Assembly: GCA_021234155.1 (NCBI GenBank)
Contig: JAJEKV010000038.1
Coordinates: 9,822,092-9,886,091, forward strand
Origin: Isoetes taiwanensis
Taxonomy: Eukaryota; Streptophyta; Lycopodiopsida; Isoetales; Isoetaceae
Reading direction: 5' to 3'
DNA length: 64,000 nt
Under the pieces are notes generated by a model. It saw only the letters and a program-made list of their open reading frames with translations, was not told the DNA's origin and did not search any database. Positions 46,017-55,090 of this stretch are shown one piece after another. Position numbers and translations under genes: made by a program. The first letter of the stretch is position 1; each line of letters begins with the position of its first letter.

Positions 46017-46424
46017 CTAGTATGGGTGCCCAGCGTTGCTGGGCATAAGTTGGGAGTCTCTAAATGTTTTGGTCATGCATGTTGTTGAATGGTTTTTTGT
46101 TGTTAACGAAGAAGTCCATATAAAGTATACTTTGGCACGTGGCCTTCTCTCTTCATATGCAAATGCCAGAACTATAATCATCAATTATTAAGTGATTCTA
46201 CAGGTAATTCCAATGCGGATATGTAGCATAATAACAGGGGGTTTCTTTTAGATTTTTATACGTTTTTTCACATGGTTTTTCTATGATTTCGTTGTTGTAT
46301 TCGTTGAGGTGTACTAAATAGTATTTCTAGAGTGAACCCTTTATGGGCCGTTGATTTTCGTTGGTTGGAACAATCCGAGGGTTGTTGTCTTTCTCTGCAT
46401 GTGTTTGTGCATGAACACTGCGCA

Positions 46425-46572
46425 TGTGTATGCATGTGCATGTGTGTGCATGTGCATGTTCATGTGCATGTATATGCATGTGCATGTGTATTGTGCATGT
46501 GCATGTGCAAGTGCAAGTGCAAGTGCATGTGCATGTGTGCATGTGTGTGCATGTGTGCATATGCATGTGTAC
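46425..46572. repeat. TGCATG/GTGCATG microsatellite, second copy
   Basis: An alternating purine-pyrimidine array like that at 21040-21195, with a few added GTGCAA units and a TATATGCATG variant. Confidence 0.93.
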
Positions 46573-47304
46573 TTGCCCTCTTGGATTCTTATTGCGAGTG
46601 GATTTTACTACCCACGAGATGGATTTTTGCTCACACTTACAAAGGTATTTGTTTTTAATGTTTCTTGAGTTAGCATAATGTTTTTTTTTTTTTTTACAAG
46701 GTATTGGTTTCTGATTCTACAATGTAGTGCTGCAAAACCTCCTTTTGTTTCCTTCCTAAGATTTCTTGCATGATTCAAGTTTAGGCCCTCTGTTTGCTTC
46801 CAACTCTTGGATATTCTTGGCTTAGGATTCTTTATAGCAGCCCGACCTTTAATCAACAAACGGATTCTTATGCACTGTAGCAGGATTATTCCCGCCTTTT
46901 TCCATGTCATGCTTGAATCAGTCAAAGCAGTGACCACAAGAATGCATTTATATTGTAGGAATGGAACTTTAATCGAACCATAAGGTGAATCATGCATTAC
47001 CTTTAAGCTAGAGATGGAGCATCAAAATCATATGGATTGATAAACAATGGTGTCATTGTGAAAAGAGAAATAGTTGTAAGCGGAAGTAACAATATGTAGC
47101 ATAATAACGAGGGGGTTTTCTTTGTGTTGCAAACTTTATGACTTTCAGAATAATGGATCAATCTGCTCTATCTTTATGGTAACTTTTACTTATGTTCTAT
47201 TTGTTTTATTGTGATCAAATTCAAAAGCTACAGGTGATGAAAGCCTCAAATGAATTCTAGTTTTTCTGGTTTGAATTCTAAAATTTTTTGTCACACAGGG
47301 GTGG

Positions 47305-47945
47305 CGTCCTAAGGCCCCGAAGGGGCCAATTTTTTTTGCAACACAAACCATTAACATCCAACATATAAAAATTAAATCTCCCAACACATAACAACCAACA
47401 CATAACAACCATTGACATTAACAACCAACACATAATTACCATTGACATTAATTAACACAACCATTGGGTCCAACACATTTAAATTAAAATCCCCCTTAAA
47501 CCCCTTTGGTTTGGGTGCATATTCACCACGGGGGTGGCGTAGAGGCGGCAGAGCCCTCATAATTGTATTTTGCACGTATGAAATCAACATCATATAGTAT
47601 TCTGCTTGAAATCTTATAGTATTTTGTGAATATTAGTATACAGTATAGCAAATTTTGTACTTGCATACCCCACAAACGAGGAACTTTACGTACGATATAG
47701 ATTAAGGAATAAGGAGTGAATATGCCTATCCAACAGCTCTCGTTGCCCGGAGTCACCCCCCGTGTGAATATGCACCCAAACCAAAGGGGGTTTAAGGGGG
47801 ATTTTAATTTAAATGTGTTGGACCCAATGGTTGTGTTAATTAATGTCAATGGTAATTATGTGTTGGTTGTTAATGTCAATGGTTGTTATGTGTTGGTTGT
47901 TATGTGTTGGTTGTGTTAATTAATGTCAATGGTAATTATGTGTAG
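47305..47945. mobile_element. Foldback / MITE element, copy M4
   Basis: The unit starts with AAGGCCCCGAAGGGGCC (47310) and has arms TTTGGTTTGGGTGCATATTC (about 47505) and GAATATGCACCCAAACCAAA (about 47766-47785), with ACGAGGAACTTTACGTACG in the middle. GTTGGTTGTTATGTGT repeats lengthen its right arm. Confidence 0.85.
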
Positions 47946-48654
47946 TTAGTTTCTAGGTCTCCTTTTTTAATAGGCAAAGTACATGTACATCAAAGCGGAT
48001 GAGCATTCCAAGCAGCTAAGGAAATTTAATGTTAATCTATGTTAATGATTGGTGCGCGTCTTAAGTCCCAAGAAATTCAGTTTCCTTAGAAGATAGTTTG
48101 TCTCACAACTATTTAATATTATGACAACCTTTCTAAATTAAAATTGAAATCAAAAGTTCATATATGCATGGATATAAGACATTGGAAATTTATGCCCATC
48201 TGATCCTTCAACTTTGGAAAAAAATGCAAAAGATGCGATTTCTATCAATTCTTAAAGAATATCTTAAAATCCCTGTTGATTACAATAACATTTACATTTA
48301 TTTATGCCCTTCTAGAATTTGATGTAGTCTTGTTTTGTTCAACGTGCATTGTACATAACAATTTGTTTGCAGCCATTTTCTGACATTTGTTTGAGCAAGC
48401 TTAGAAAGGAATATCCTTCTCCAATATTGACATTTGTATTGCGAGAATTATTATAATTACTCCCCTGCACTATAACCTTATTCAATGTCATGCCAAACTT
48501 GTTTACATATGTTGCACATGCTCCTGGCAGCTCTCCTATGTTTCCAGCTTTCTCGGGCATTTTAAAAGAAATAACATTGCAAAGAAAAACTATGCCGCAC
48601 CGCTTCACATTAATAACTTTGTTTCTACATGAACAATGCTCTCCTTTGGACAAG

Positions 48655-48731
48655 CTGCTATTGCATGCAATTACTGGCCTTCCTGCTGCCATTCCTTCAA
48701 GTGGAACAATGCCAAAGTGCTCATCTTGCCA
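48655..48731 (-). pseudogene. ALG2-like glycosyltransferase exon fragment in Helitron-1
   Basis: The minus frame reads D-E-H-F-G-I-V-P-L-E-G-M-A-A-G and R-P-V-I-A-C-N-S. E-H-F-G-I-V-P-L-E-x-M-A-A plus P-V-I-A-C-N-S is the conserved nucleotide-sugar-binding segment of ALG2, the alpha-1,3/1,6-mannosyltransferase of the dolichol pathway (GT4). It normally continues G-G-P, but here the frame runs on into unrelated sequence (S-L-S-K-G-E-H). About 25 codons remain. Gene-fragment capture is typical of plant Helitrons. Confidence 0.7.
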
Positions 48732-48929
48732 ACAACAATGTAAATCTTGTTCATAATAACTGGATTTCAAGAATATGAGTGAGTCCCAAGACCATTCATC
48801 ATTTTTTTATAACTGCAAGACAATATGCAAGAAGGTTATTTCTTTGAGAGATTGAACATGAATAAATGAACATAACATGCTCATCTATTCCACTTTCAGA
48901 AGCTAGCATTGTAACATAGCAACCCCCCC

Positions 48930-49200
48930 ACATCAAAATCTGGCTCCCTTGGCTCAGAATCCGACTGCCTTGGCTTAGAATCCGGCTGCCTCCGCTAATA
49001 CAGCTGCTCCTGTGCAAAATCCGGCTACCCCAGTTTTGGGCAGCCCCTTGGCTCAATCCGGCTGCCCCTGTTTTGGCTGCTCCCTGCTCTATGGCTTTTC
49101 GCCCTGGGCTGCCAAATCTCATAGCCATGCCGCCCTGCTCAAACCCAGCCGGATCTACCTCAGCCAGATTAGCTCCCGCCTCCTGCCCTGCCGTGAAGAA
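48930..49200. repeat. Degenerate AATCCGGCTGCC repeat
   Basis: Short GC-rich units (AGAATCCGGCTGCCT, CAAAATCCGGCTACCCC, CTCAATCCGGCTGCCCC) repeat about every 21-30 bp within Helitron-1. One + strand frame gives a Pro/Ala-rich peptide, without evidence of expression. Confidence 0.75.
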
Positions 49201-49337
49201 AAACCCTAAAGAAAGGTAAGTTCGAAGAAGAGGGTTTTTTTTTAGTTAAATCATGGCCGTCGAACTTCTAGACCAAATCTGGACCGCCCAATTTAGGGCA
49301 CGATGCACTACTTACACCAAAACATTATAATATAAGA

Positions 49338-50083
49338 TGGCTAGAACTTTTGCTTCTTCATCAGTTAGACCAACATAAACCTTAGCTTCCTTTCCAAGCA
49401 GGATTTTTGCTGTCTTCTTTCATTAGTTCCTTTCTTGCTTTGTAATTGTGTGTTCCACCCAACACATAATACCGATAGTACTCAAAGTCAGCCTTATTGT
49501 ACTCTTTTAGAGATGTACATTGATTTGGGTCAACCATAACAATCATAGGAGTGACTACTGCTTCTTGGTTAGCCCTCATTCTATCTTTTAGAATGTCAAC
49601 GCGTGAAGCATATAACTTCCTAACTTGCAGAGACCTTTGTCCAGAAGCATCTTTGGGAGGTCTTTTGATTGTGGCTGTAGAGAGCCTCATCGTGTCAACA
49701 ACACGCTTGGTAGCATTGACATGATTCAACAGCTTTGTGCTCCTATCAACTTCCTTGCTTTTAATCACACATCCAGGAGCTCTTTTCTTCTCCTTGCGCA
49801 CTTCTGATCCCTCAATGCATTGTACCTTCCTTTTTCTTTGCACAACAATTTCTTTGACATAATTTCTTTTGTTTTTAAGCAAGTCCATATCCAGTGCTCT
49901 ATCTAATTCTCCACCATCATCTCCCTCCTCTTCCTCTTGACTGCTTGCTTCTTCGTCTTCTTCCCCACTCAATTGTTCTTCTCCACTTTTCACTCCCTCT
50001 GATTCATCATCGGGATAGACTTTACCTACCTTTAGTACTGCTGAAGTATAAGCCAGAACACTTTGGAGGATATCAATAATATC
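49338..50083 (-). pseudogene. Copy 3, linker and ParB-like exon
   Basis: After TTGTGCAACAG the exon reads D-I-I-D-I-L-Q-S-V-L-A, an acidic tract (about 50000-49890) and a basic tract (Q-R-K-R-K-V-Q, R-K-E-K-K-R-A-P-G; about 49850-49770) that looks like a nuclear localisation signal. The ParB-like core follows: V-T-P-M-I-V-M-V-D-P-N-Q-C and Y-Y-V-L-G-G-T-H-N-Y-K-A-R-K-E-L. Near 49395 an indel in an A run shifts the frame. The good reading then is L-L-G-K-E-A-K-V-Y-V-G-L-T-D-E-E-A-K, then V-L-A before the Helitron. G-L-x-D-x-E-A and the later H-N fit ParB-family proteins. Confidence 0.68.
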
Positions 50084-50147
50084 CTGTTGCACAAAGTTAT
50101 TAGTTTCTTGAATATTAAAGTAAACAAACTTAACTGGCAATACTTAC

Positions 50148-50528
50148 AAAAGTTTTAACACCGGCACGGATGTACTCTTTCAAATCAGCAGGAAAACACA
50201 ATACCTTCATGAAAACACTGCTTACAACAATTATGCTCTCTTTACCAGCGCTAACTATCCGAAATACCACTTGGTTTGCAAAATCATTCCCTCTTGCACT
50301 GAGAATTCTTCCAGGGACATAAAAGTCATCCTTCTTTAAAGTTTCTCTGCCAGAGATGGCTGCTGTCCAAAGAAATAAGTTGTGCGGATGCTTGTCTTGG
50401 AATCCTCTAGAAAGAAACCATTGGTGATTTAACATTTTGTATCCTTCGTCAACTTCTCCAGAAGGATTTTTAAACTTCATTTTAGAACAAAGTTTAAAAT
50501 GAAACGCACTAATTTGCTCAAAACGCAC
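50148..50528 (-). pseudogene. Copy 3, first recognised exon (N-terminal domain)
   Basis: The frame contains K-M-L-N-H-Q-W-F-L-S-R-G-F, D-D-F-Y-V-P-G-R-I-L-S-A and V-V-F-R-I-V-S-A-G-K-E-S-I-I-V-V-S-S. It ends F-P-A-D-L-K-E-Y-I-R-A-G-V-K-T-F|gtaagt. It looks like a folded alpha/beta domain of about 120 residues that I cannot name. The ATG at 50528 overlaps the repeat terminus at 50484-50560. K-M-K-F-K-N-P (about 50480) is an alternative start, so the true 5' end may lie farther up. Confidence 0.5.
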
Positions 50529-50560
50529 TTCAAAAGGAATCTTTGAAAGATTCCCTAAAA
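50484..50560. repeat. Repeat terminus with short palindrome at the 5' edge of copy 3
   Basis: TTTAAAATGAAACGCACT at about 50490 is inverted near 53942-53963. GGAATCTTTGAAAGATTCC (50536-50554) is a palindrome with a single central base and shares AAAGGAATCTTTGAAA with 675-690. This can be the right end of an element containing copy 3 (42881-50560) or the left end of a 3.5-kb element (50484-53965); I cannot decide. Confidence 0.45.
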
Positions 50561-51040
50561 TCCCCCCAAAAATGTCCCTTTTTGTGGTATATTTGTGACA
50601 AGTGTGACAATTTGAAAATTTTAGGCATCATTTTGGAGGGGGGTGTGAACTTAGCTTCCATTCAAAATTGTTTGACATCCCTTTTTGGCCCCCCTAGTTT
50701 GGTTTGCGAAATAGTAATATTTTCAAAAACTAAACAAAATAGACATTGAAAAAAAAACATTAACTAAAGTGCCAAAAAGGTATTTTATTCAAAGTTTTTC
50801 AAATCATTACAAAACTATGAACAAACCGTAAAAAAATGCAACACATTTTGACATTGCCTCATTGAAGCAAACATTTTCACATGAAAGTATGCCTCATTGA
50901 ACAAACTTACACTTTAGGCATAAGTTGGGTCGAAGGCGCTGGCTCTTAAGTCTTTATACTTGCTCTTATTTGCTCATCCGTCTTGCTATAGACTTATGTA
51001 TACCACGATGACAAATGCGTGGACATAACGTCTTCAAAAT
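50561..51040. other. No gene seen
   Basis: AT-rich sequence with only a shadow-like 68-codon frame. Confidence 0.4.
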
Positions 51041-51445
51041 AAATTACGGGTGGTATAGATTTATACCACAATAGGTAGTCTTTGTCGCGGATATGACATG
51101 CCGGAGAGTTAGCATGGGTATAAATTTATACCAAAGAGGACTTCGGCGGTATAAATTTATACCGAGAGCTCTCTCGATTCTGCGAGAGCTCTCACGGTAT
51201 AAATTTATACCGTGAGAGCTCCCTCGTTATACCACGAGAGTTCTCTCGGTATAAATTTATACCGCGACAACTCTCTCGGTATAAATTTATACCGCAGAAA
51301 ACCTTCAGACAACCAATTTATACACATATATGTGTATATATATATATATAATATATACACATAATTACATATATATATCCGACAAGAAAAGAGAACTCTT
51401 GCGGTATAAATCTATACGGAGAAACGGTATAAATTTATACCGAAT
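51040..51445. repeat. Array of CGGTATAAATTTATACCG palindromes
   Basis: Exact or near copies of the 18-bp palindrome lie near 51050, 51116, 51149, 51196, 51248, 51277, 51403 and 51425. Between them CGAGAGCTCTCTCG-type inverted repeats occur. Related single copies appear at about 54945, 54990 and 55070. No gene lies across it. Confidence 0.9.
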
Positions 51446-51514
51446 TGCATATATATATAAGACTTTTATCTACTCTATATATGTTCTTATGTTTGTCGCG
51501 CTTATCCGACCGTC

Positions 51515-51775
51515 CGTTCGAGATCCGACGGCTCACGTGGCTTTGGGACGTATCCTATGGCCCAGATGGCTTGGGAGTTTATATATAATCCGTATAGACG
51601 CGATCCTACGGTCCAAAGTTGATCGATCCTAATCACGGTTCGAGATCCTACGGCTCACGTTGCTTGGGGACATATCCTACGGTGCACATGGCTTTGGGAA
51701 TTATATGTAATCGATCCTACGGTCCAGATTGATCATAATCCTTGGTCCAAGATCCTACGGTTCACATTGGATGCT
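51515..51775. repeat. ~107-122 bp tandem repeat, 2-3 units
   Basis: TTCGAGATCCGACGGCTCACG (51518), TTCGAGATCCTACGGCTCACG (51640) and CCAAGATCCTACGGTTCACA (51748) start successive units. GGACGTATCCTATGG, GGACATATCCTACGG and GATCCTACGGTCCA recur inside. Confidence 0.82.
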
Positions 51776-51835
51776 CGGGCTTTGGTATTTTCAACAAATG
51801 TTAAAGAAAGGCTTTTAAAAGTTTCTATGTTATGG

Positions 51836-51903
51836 GGAAGATTCGAACCCTGGTCATTAACCCCCAACCCCCCCATTCTAACCACTAGACCAAGCATTAA
51901 TTC
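51836..51903 (-). mobile_element. tRNA-derived SINE head
   Basis: On the minus strand GCTTGGTCTAGTGGTTAGAA is a good RNA polymerase III box A context, and GGGTTCGAATC about 45 bp on is a box B. A run of G replaces the anticodon arm, so it is not a functional tRNA. The body probably continues toward 51770. Confidence 0.65.
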
Positions 51904-51959
51904 TATGGATAATTTATGTTTCAAATATACTTAAGGGTAATATTCTAATTAAGATAAAA

Positions 51960-52690
51960 TAGAATATAACATTTTAGATAGTTCAAGAAAGTTCTAGAAT
52001 GTTCTGGAGGCTTTAGAAAGTTCTAAAATCTTTAAGAGAATCTAGGAAGAATCTAAAAGAATCCTTCTAGAAAGTCCCAAATTGTTCTAATAAGTTCTAG
52101 AATAGGGGAATCTTCGGGAATGTAAGGAAATAGGGAAATACTTCCAGAAAGTTCTAGGATGTATTGAAAGTTTCAGAATGTTCCAGAAAGTTCTAGAATG
52201 TTCTAGAAATTTCTAGAATGTAAGGGAATCCAGAAGAATTAAAGGGAATCTAAGGAAATCTCATAAATTGTAAGGGAATCTAGGAAGATATTTACAACTC
52301 TAAGGGAATCTCTTAAAATCTAGTTGAATCTAAGGGAATCATCATAATATCTAAGGGAATCTAAGAAAATCTTGATGAACTTAGAGTTTTTTTAAGATTT
52401 TGCGAAGAGCCACAATAGAATGTTCTAAAATGTTTCACAATAAAGGTGTACAATATAAATCTTGAAAAAAAAAATGTTCTAGATGCTCAGGGTAAGCGCC
52501 TTAGTCTAAAAATAGAAAGTGTTTTAGAAATGTTGCATAGATCCAAAATAGATTATTTTGGAAGGTTCTAAATGCTCATGGGTAAGCACCTCAATCAAAA
52601 TTGAAAATTCTAAGAGAATCTAGGGGAATCTTCATGAATGCTAAATATAGTACATAGAATGTTGAAGAATATAGAGGAATCACAAGAGAA
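51960..52690. repeat. GTTCTAGAA / GGAATCTAAG satellite with HSE-like arrays
   Basis: About 700 bp of loosely repeated GTTCTAGAATG and GGGAATCTAAG units. At 52181-52220 four successive 10-bp units TTCnnGAAnn are perfect; 51982-52004 gives TTCAAGAAAGTTCTAGAATG followed by TTC. Alternating nTTCn/nGAAn blocks are the heat-shock-factor binding pattern. No gene is adjacent. Confidence 0.8.
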
Positions 52691-52699
52691 TCTCAGTAG

Positions 52700-53860
52700 G
52701 ATCATCGATTACCTAGAGCACGACAGGGCCTTGCACCGTAAGAACATGCTAAAATTGGAACATGCACCGTAGGACGTGTTAAATTTCTTGTATATATATG
52801 TATATATATATATGCAGTCCAGATATAAAGTATATATCGTGTAAAATCTTTTGGGGTCTTTCTTGCTCGCCAAAGGGTTTGGCAACTGAAAACTACTAAA
52901 GTAACACACATAAGGGATAATTTTACACACTGTTCTTAGTTTTTTAGTCTAAAAAGTTCTAAAACGGTTCTAAATTTTCTGAGCTTATAATGCAATGTTA
53001 GAGCATAAAGTAGTCGAATCATGTTGTTATTTCTACTTTTTTTCTCTACATACATGCGAACTTCACTCCAGGCAGTTAAAAAATTGCTACTAAAGGCAAA
53101 TAACTCCAAAATATTATGGTGACACAGGTGTTTGACTAGAAGGAAACCACATGGTTTATCCAGAGGAGAGCGAGGAGTAGCAACCCCTCAGAAGTTTACC
53201 CATTTATTTACAAAAAAAATATAGGAAAGGGTAAGGCGACGAATACTTCACCGCGGAGAGAAATGTGCATGGTGCCCATTGCTCTGAGATGATGTAATTG
53301 TGATGAATATGCTCAACATTGCTAAGGAGGTTGACTATCTTTTGAGCATCACCATGTTGTAGATTGGTACATGTTCGGAAATACATCTCGAGAATAAAAA
53401 GGAGGGCATGTAATCACATGGCTTCATTACTTCAACTTTTGTATCCTCGATTATAAATTTATCTTTGCATCTTCAACTAAAACTTCAAATTTTAACTACA
53501 AGACATCGTGGATGTATTGGTATTTGTAATACTATGTAATGCAAAAACAATGGTTTGTCATTCAAGAAGTTTGTTCAACTGCCTCCCAATGTGTTTTAGG
53601 GTCCATTAGGATGTTCAGCCAAAATGGTTGTGAAATAACAAATTTCCTGCCTTCTAAAACAGCTAATATAAAAACTTTCAGAGACAAGGTACAAAAGCAT
53701 CTAATTTCTTCATACGAATTTGCCCCATAGTCAATCTTTGAATTTCATTGTAGTTCTTTCCCCCTCTACAATGGGATTTTTTTTTGTGTGTGTTTTTCCT
53801 TAATATTAAGTCTTCTTAAAATGTCTGTTTTCACGAGCAGTTTTATAAATCTTTGGACTA
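52700..53860. other. No supported gene
   Basis: AT-rich with a (TA)n tract near 52795-52815. Short ORFs at 53204-53386 and 53539-53730 show no motif. Confidence 0.4.
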
Positions 53861-53965
53861 AAGGTAATAAAAGGGCCCTTTTTAGAGGGATTTTAGAATT
53901 TTATAAATTTTCAGAAGGAATCTTCCAAACGCACTTCTTAAATAAGTGCGTTTCATTTTAAACCT
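53860..53965. repeat. Hairpin-type repeat terminus, right-end type
   Basis: AAGGAATCTT is followed by a 10-bp hairpin (AAACGCACTT at 53927-53936, AAGTGCGTTT at 53944-53953). It has the same layout as 675-715 but a different stem sequence. The outer TTTCATTTTAAAC is the inverse of GTTTAAAATGAAA at 50489. Confidence 0.55.
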
Positions 53966-54000
53966 TGTTTTAGGCGTTTTACTGCACAACAAAGCTTTTA

Positions 54001-55090
54001 TTATGCAACCAATTTGCAGAAAATATTTTATTATGCAACGAATTTGCAGAAAATATTTGATTCAACAAAAACCAACCAAGTGTTAGAATTAATCATCAGA
54101 AGTCCTTTTGTCAGAACAAATGCAGAACAGCTACTAAAATCTGCAGCAAAACTGGCCGATTCTTGGAGCTTCTAGTTACTTTGCTCTAAGAAACTAATTT
54201 TCATTAATGTTTTCATCACTTTTCTGTCAATTTCCTTGTGTGTACACCAAAATATCTACTCTTATTAAGTACAAAGATGTGTCAAAATAACAGTGATTCG
54301 GCTTATTCTACTACCAATTTTGCTATTTCTACAGCAGATTTTTCTGATTCTACAGCCAATTTTTCAACTTCTCAGCCGATTTTTCAATTGTTCATGTCTG
54401 GTTGCTGAGTCCACTGAAACTATTGCTGATTTTTCTATTCTACAGCCAATCTTTCCACTGTTCAGGTCTGGTTTCAAAAGAGCGGCAGATTCTGATCTAT
54501 TTGATTATGCTCTTGGAGAACGATTTTTCTTTCTGCAAAACCGATTTCCCTTATGCTCTTGATTCATTCCTGGCATAGAACAAATTCACTTTCTTCAAGA
54601 TCGATTTTCCTTTCTGCAAAATCGTTTTCTCTTTCTGCTTCCAAGTTTTGGATGATCATCAGGTCGATTTTGGCCGTTTCTGTTCTTATCGCTTTTGAGG
54701 ACGTTCAGAACATTTGAGGACGTTCAGATCATTCGCTTTTGATAACGATTTTGTCGATTCTGCTCTTGTTTGAGGTCGGTTTTGCACTTATTTGAGGTCG
54801 ATTCTGGCCGATTCTGCTCCGTTAGCTTTTGTTGGCCAACAACGTCCAAAATGCTAGCAAAGATAAAAAGCTGCAATTTTTTAGTGACAAAAAGCCATTG
54901 AAATATTTATTGAAGGATAGAATTTTGAGAAAGAAAAGTAACCCGTATAAATTTACACCGCACAACTTTTTTCCTTCTAACTTAAGACGGTATGAATTTA
55001 TACCATCATCTACTTCTTAAGGGTGTCAATGACTTAAAGTTGTGCTAGTAAACATTCAACAAGACATGATGGTATAAATTAATACCACCG
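54001..55090. other. No supported gene; short repeats
   Basis: ATTATGCAACCAATTTGCAG and ATTATGCAACGAATTTGCAG form a 30-bp tandem pair (54001 and 54031). 54300-54830 is a degenerate run of GATTTTTCTGATTCTACAG-like units. Single GGTATAAATTTATACC-like palindromes lie near 54945, 54990 and 55070. ORF 54293-54562 is repeat-derived. Confidence 0.5.

Larger units (their letters stand above)
46215..47945. mobile_element. Composite dispersed element, copy 2, nested in Helitron-1
   Basis: ATATGTAGCATAATAACAGG at about 46218 begins a stretch parallel to 20852-22401. Both share the TGCATG microsatellite, AGCTAGAGATGGAGCATC, a second ATATGTAGCATAATAAC at about 47094 and the foldback unit. This copy has about 140 bp between 47155 and 47300 that are absent from copy 1, and a longer T run near 46680. 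Confidence 0.85.
46017..49337 (-). mobile_element. Non-autonomous Helitron (Helitron-1) inside the methyltransferase gene
   Basis: Read on the minus strand, the element starts TCTTATATTATAATG (from 49337) and ends with hairpin GCCCAGCAACGCTGGGC (46044-46028), seven bases, then CTAG (46020-46017). The host bases are A before and T after, as expected for Helitron insertion between A and T without target duplication. No Rep/helicase frame is present. Inside are a Pro/Ala-type repeat (48930-49200), an ALG2-like exon piece and the composite element at 46215-47945. Helitron-2 at 55091-58117 has related ends. Confidence 0.85.
43669..50528 (-). pseudogene. ParB-like / N4-N6 DNA methyltransferase gene (copy 3)
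   Basis: At least seven exons can be traced with GT-AG junctions: 50528-50148, 50083-49338, 46016-45770, 45361-45144, 45077-44939, 44825-44389 and 44323-43669. The product is an unnamed N-terminal domain, an acidic then basic linker, a ParB-like core, a helical middle part, catalytic D-I-P-Y-G-F and the AdoMet loop F-S-G-S-G-T-T, with a Pro/Glu-rich tail. Motif order matches beta-class N6A/N4C methylases. Breaks: a frameshift in a run of A near 49395, one missing base at about 45985, TAG and TAA in exon 44825-44389, and a Helitron at 46017-49337. Known relatives by fold are bacterial and phage ParB-methylase fusions; eukaryotic N4C enzymes exist in bdelloid rotifers and Marchantia. Base modified and target are unknown. 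Confidence 0.7.

Noticed and set aside
51836-51903. Functional tRNA gene
   Set aside because: Boxes A and B are present, but the anticodon arm is replaced by a run of G and no acceptor stem pairs.
50484-53965. A simple 3.5-kb TIR transposon as the only explanation of the inverted GTTTAAAATGAAACGCACT
   Set aside because: The inner palindrome at 50536 also fits a right end belonging to copy 3; I kept both readings open and did not call an element.
54293-54830. ORF of 89 codons with Leu/Ile-rich product
   Set aside because: It follows a degenerate GATTTTTCTGATTCTACAG repeat and has no other coding sign.
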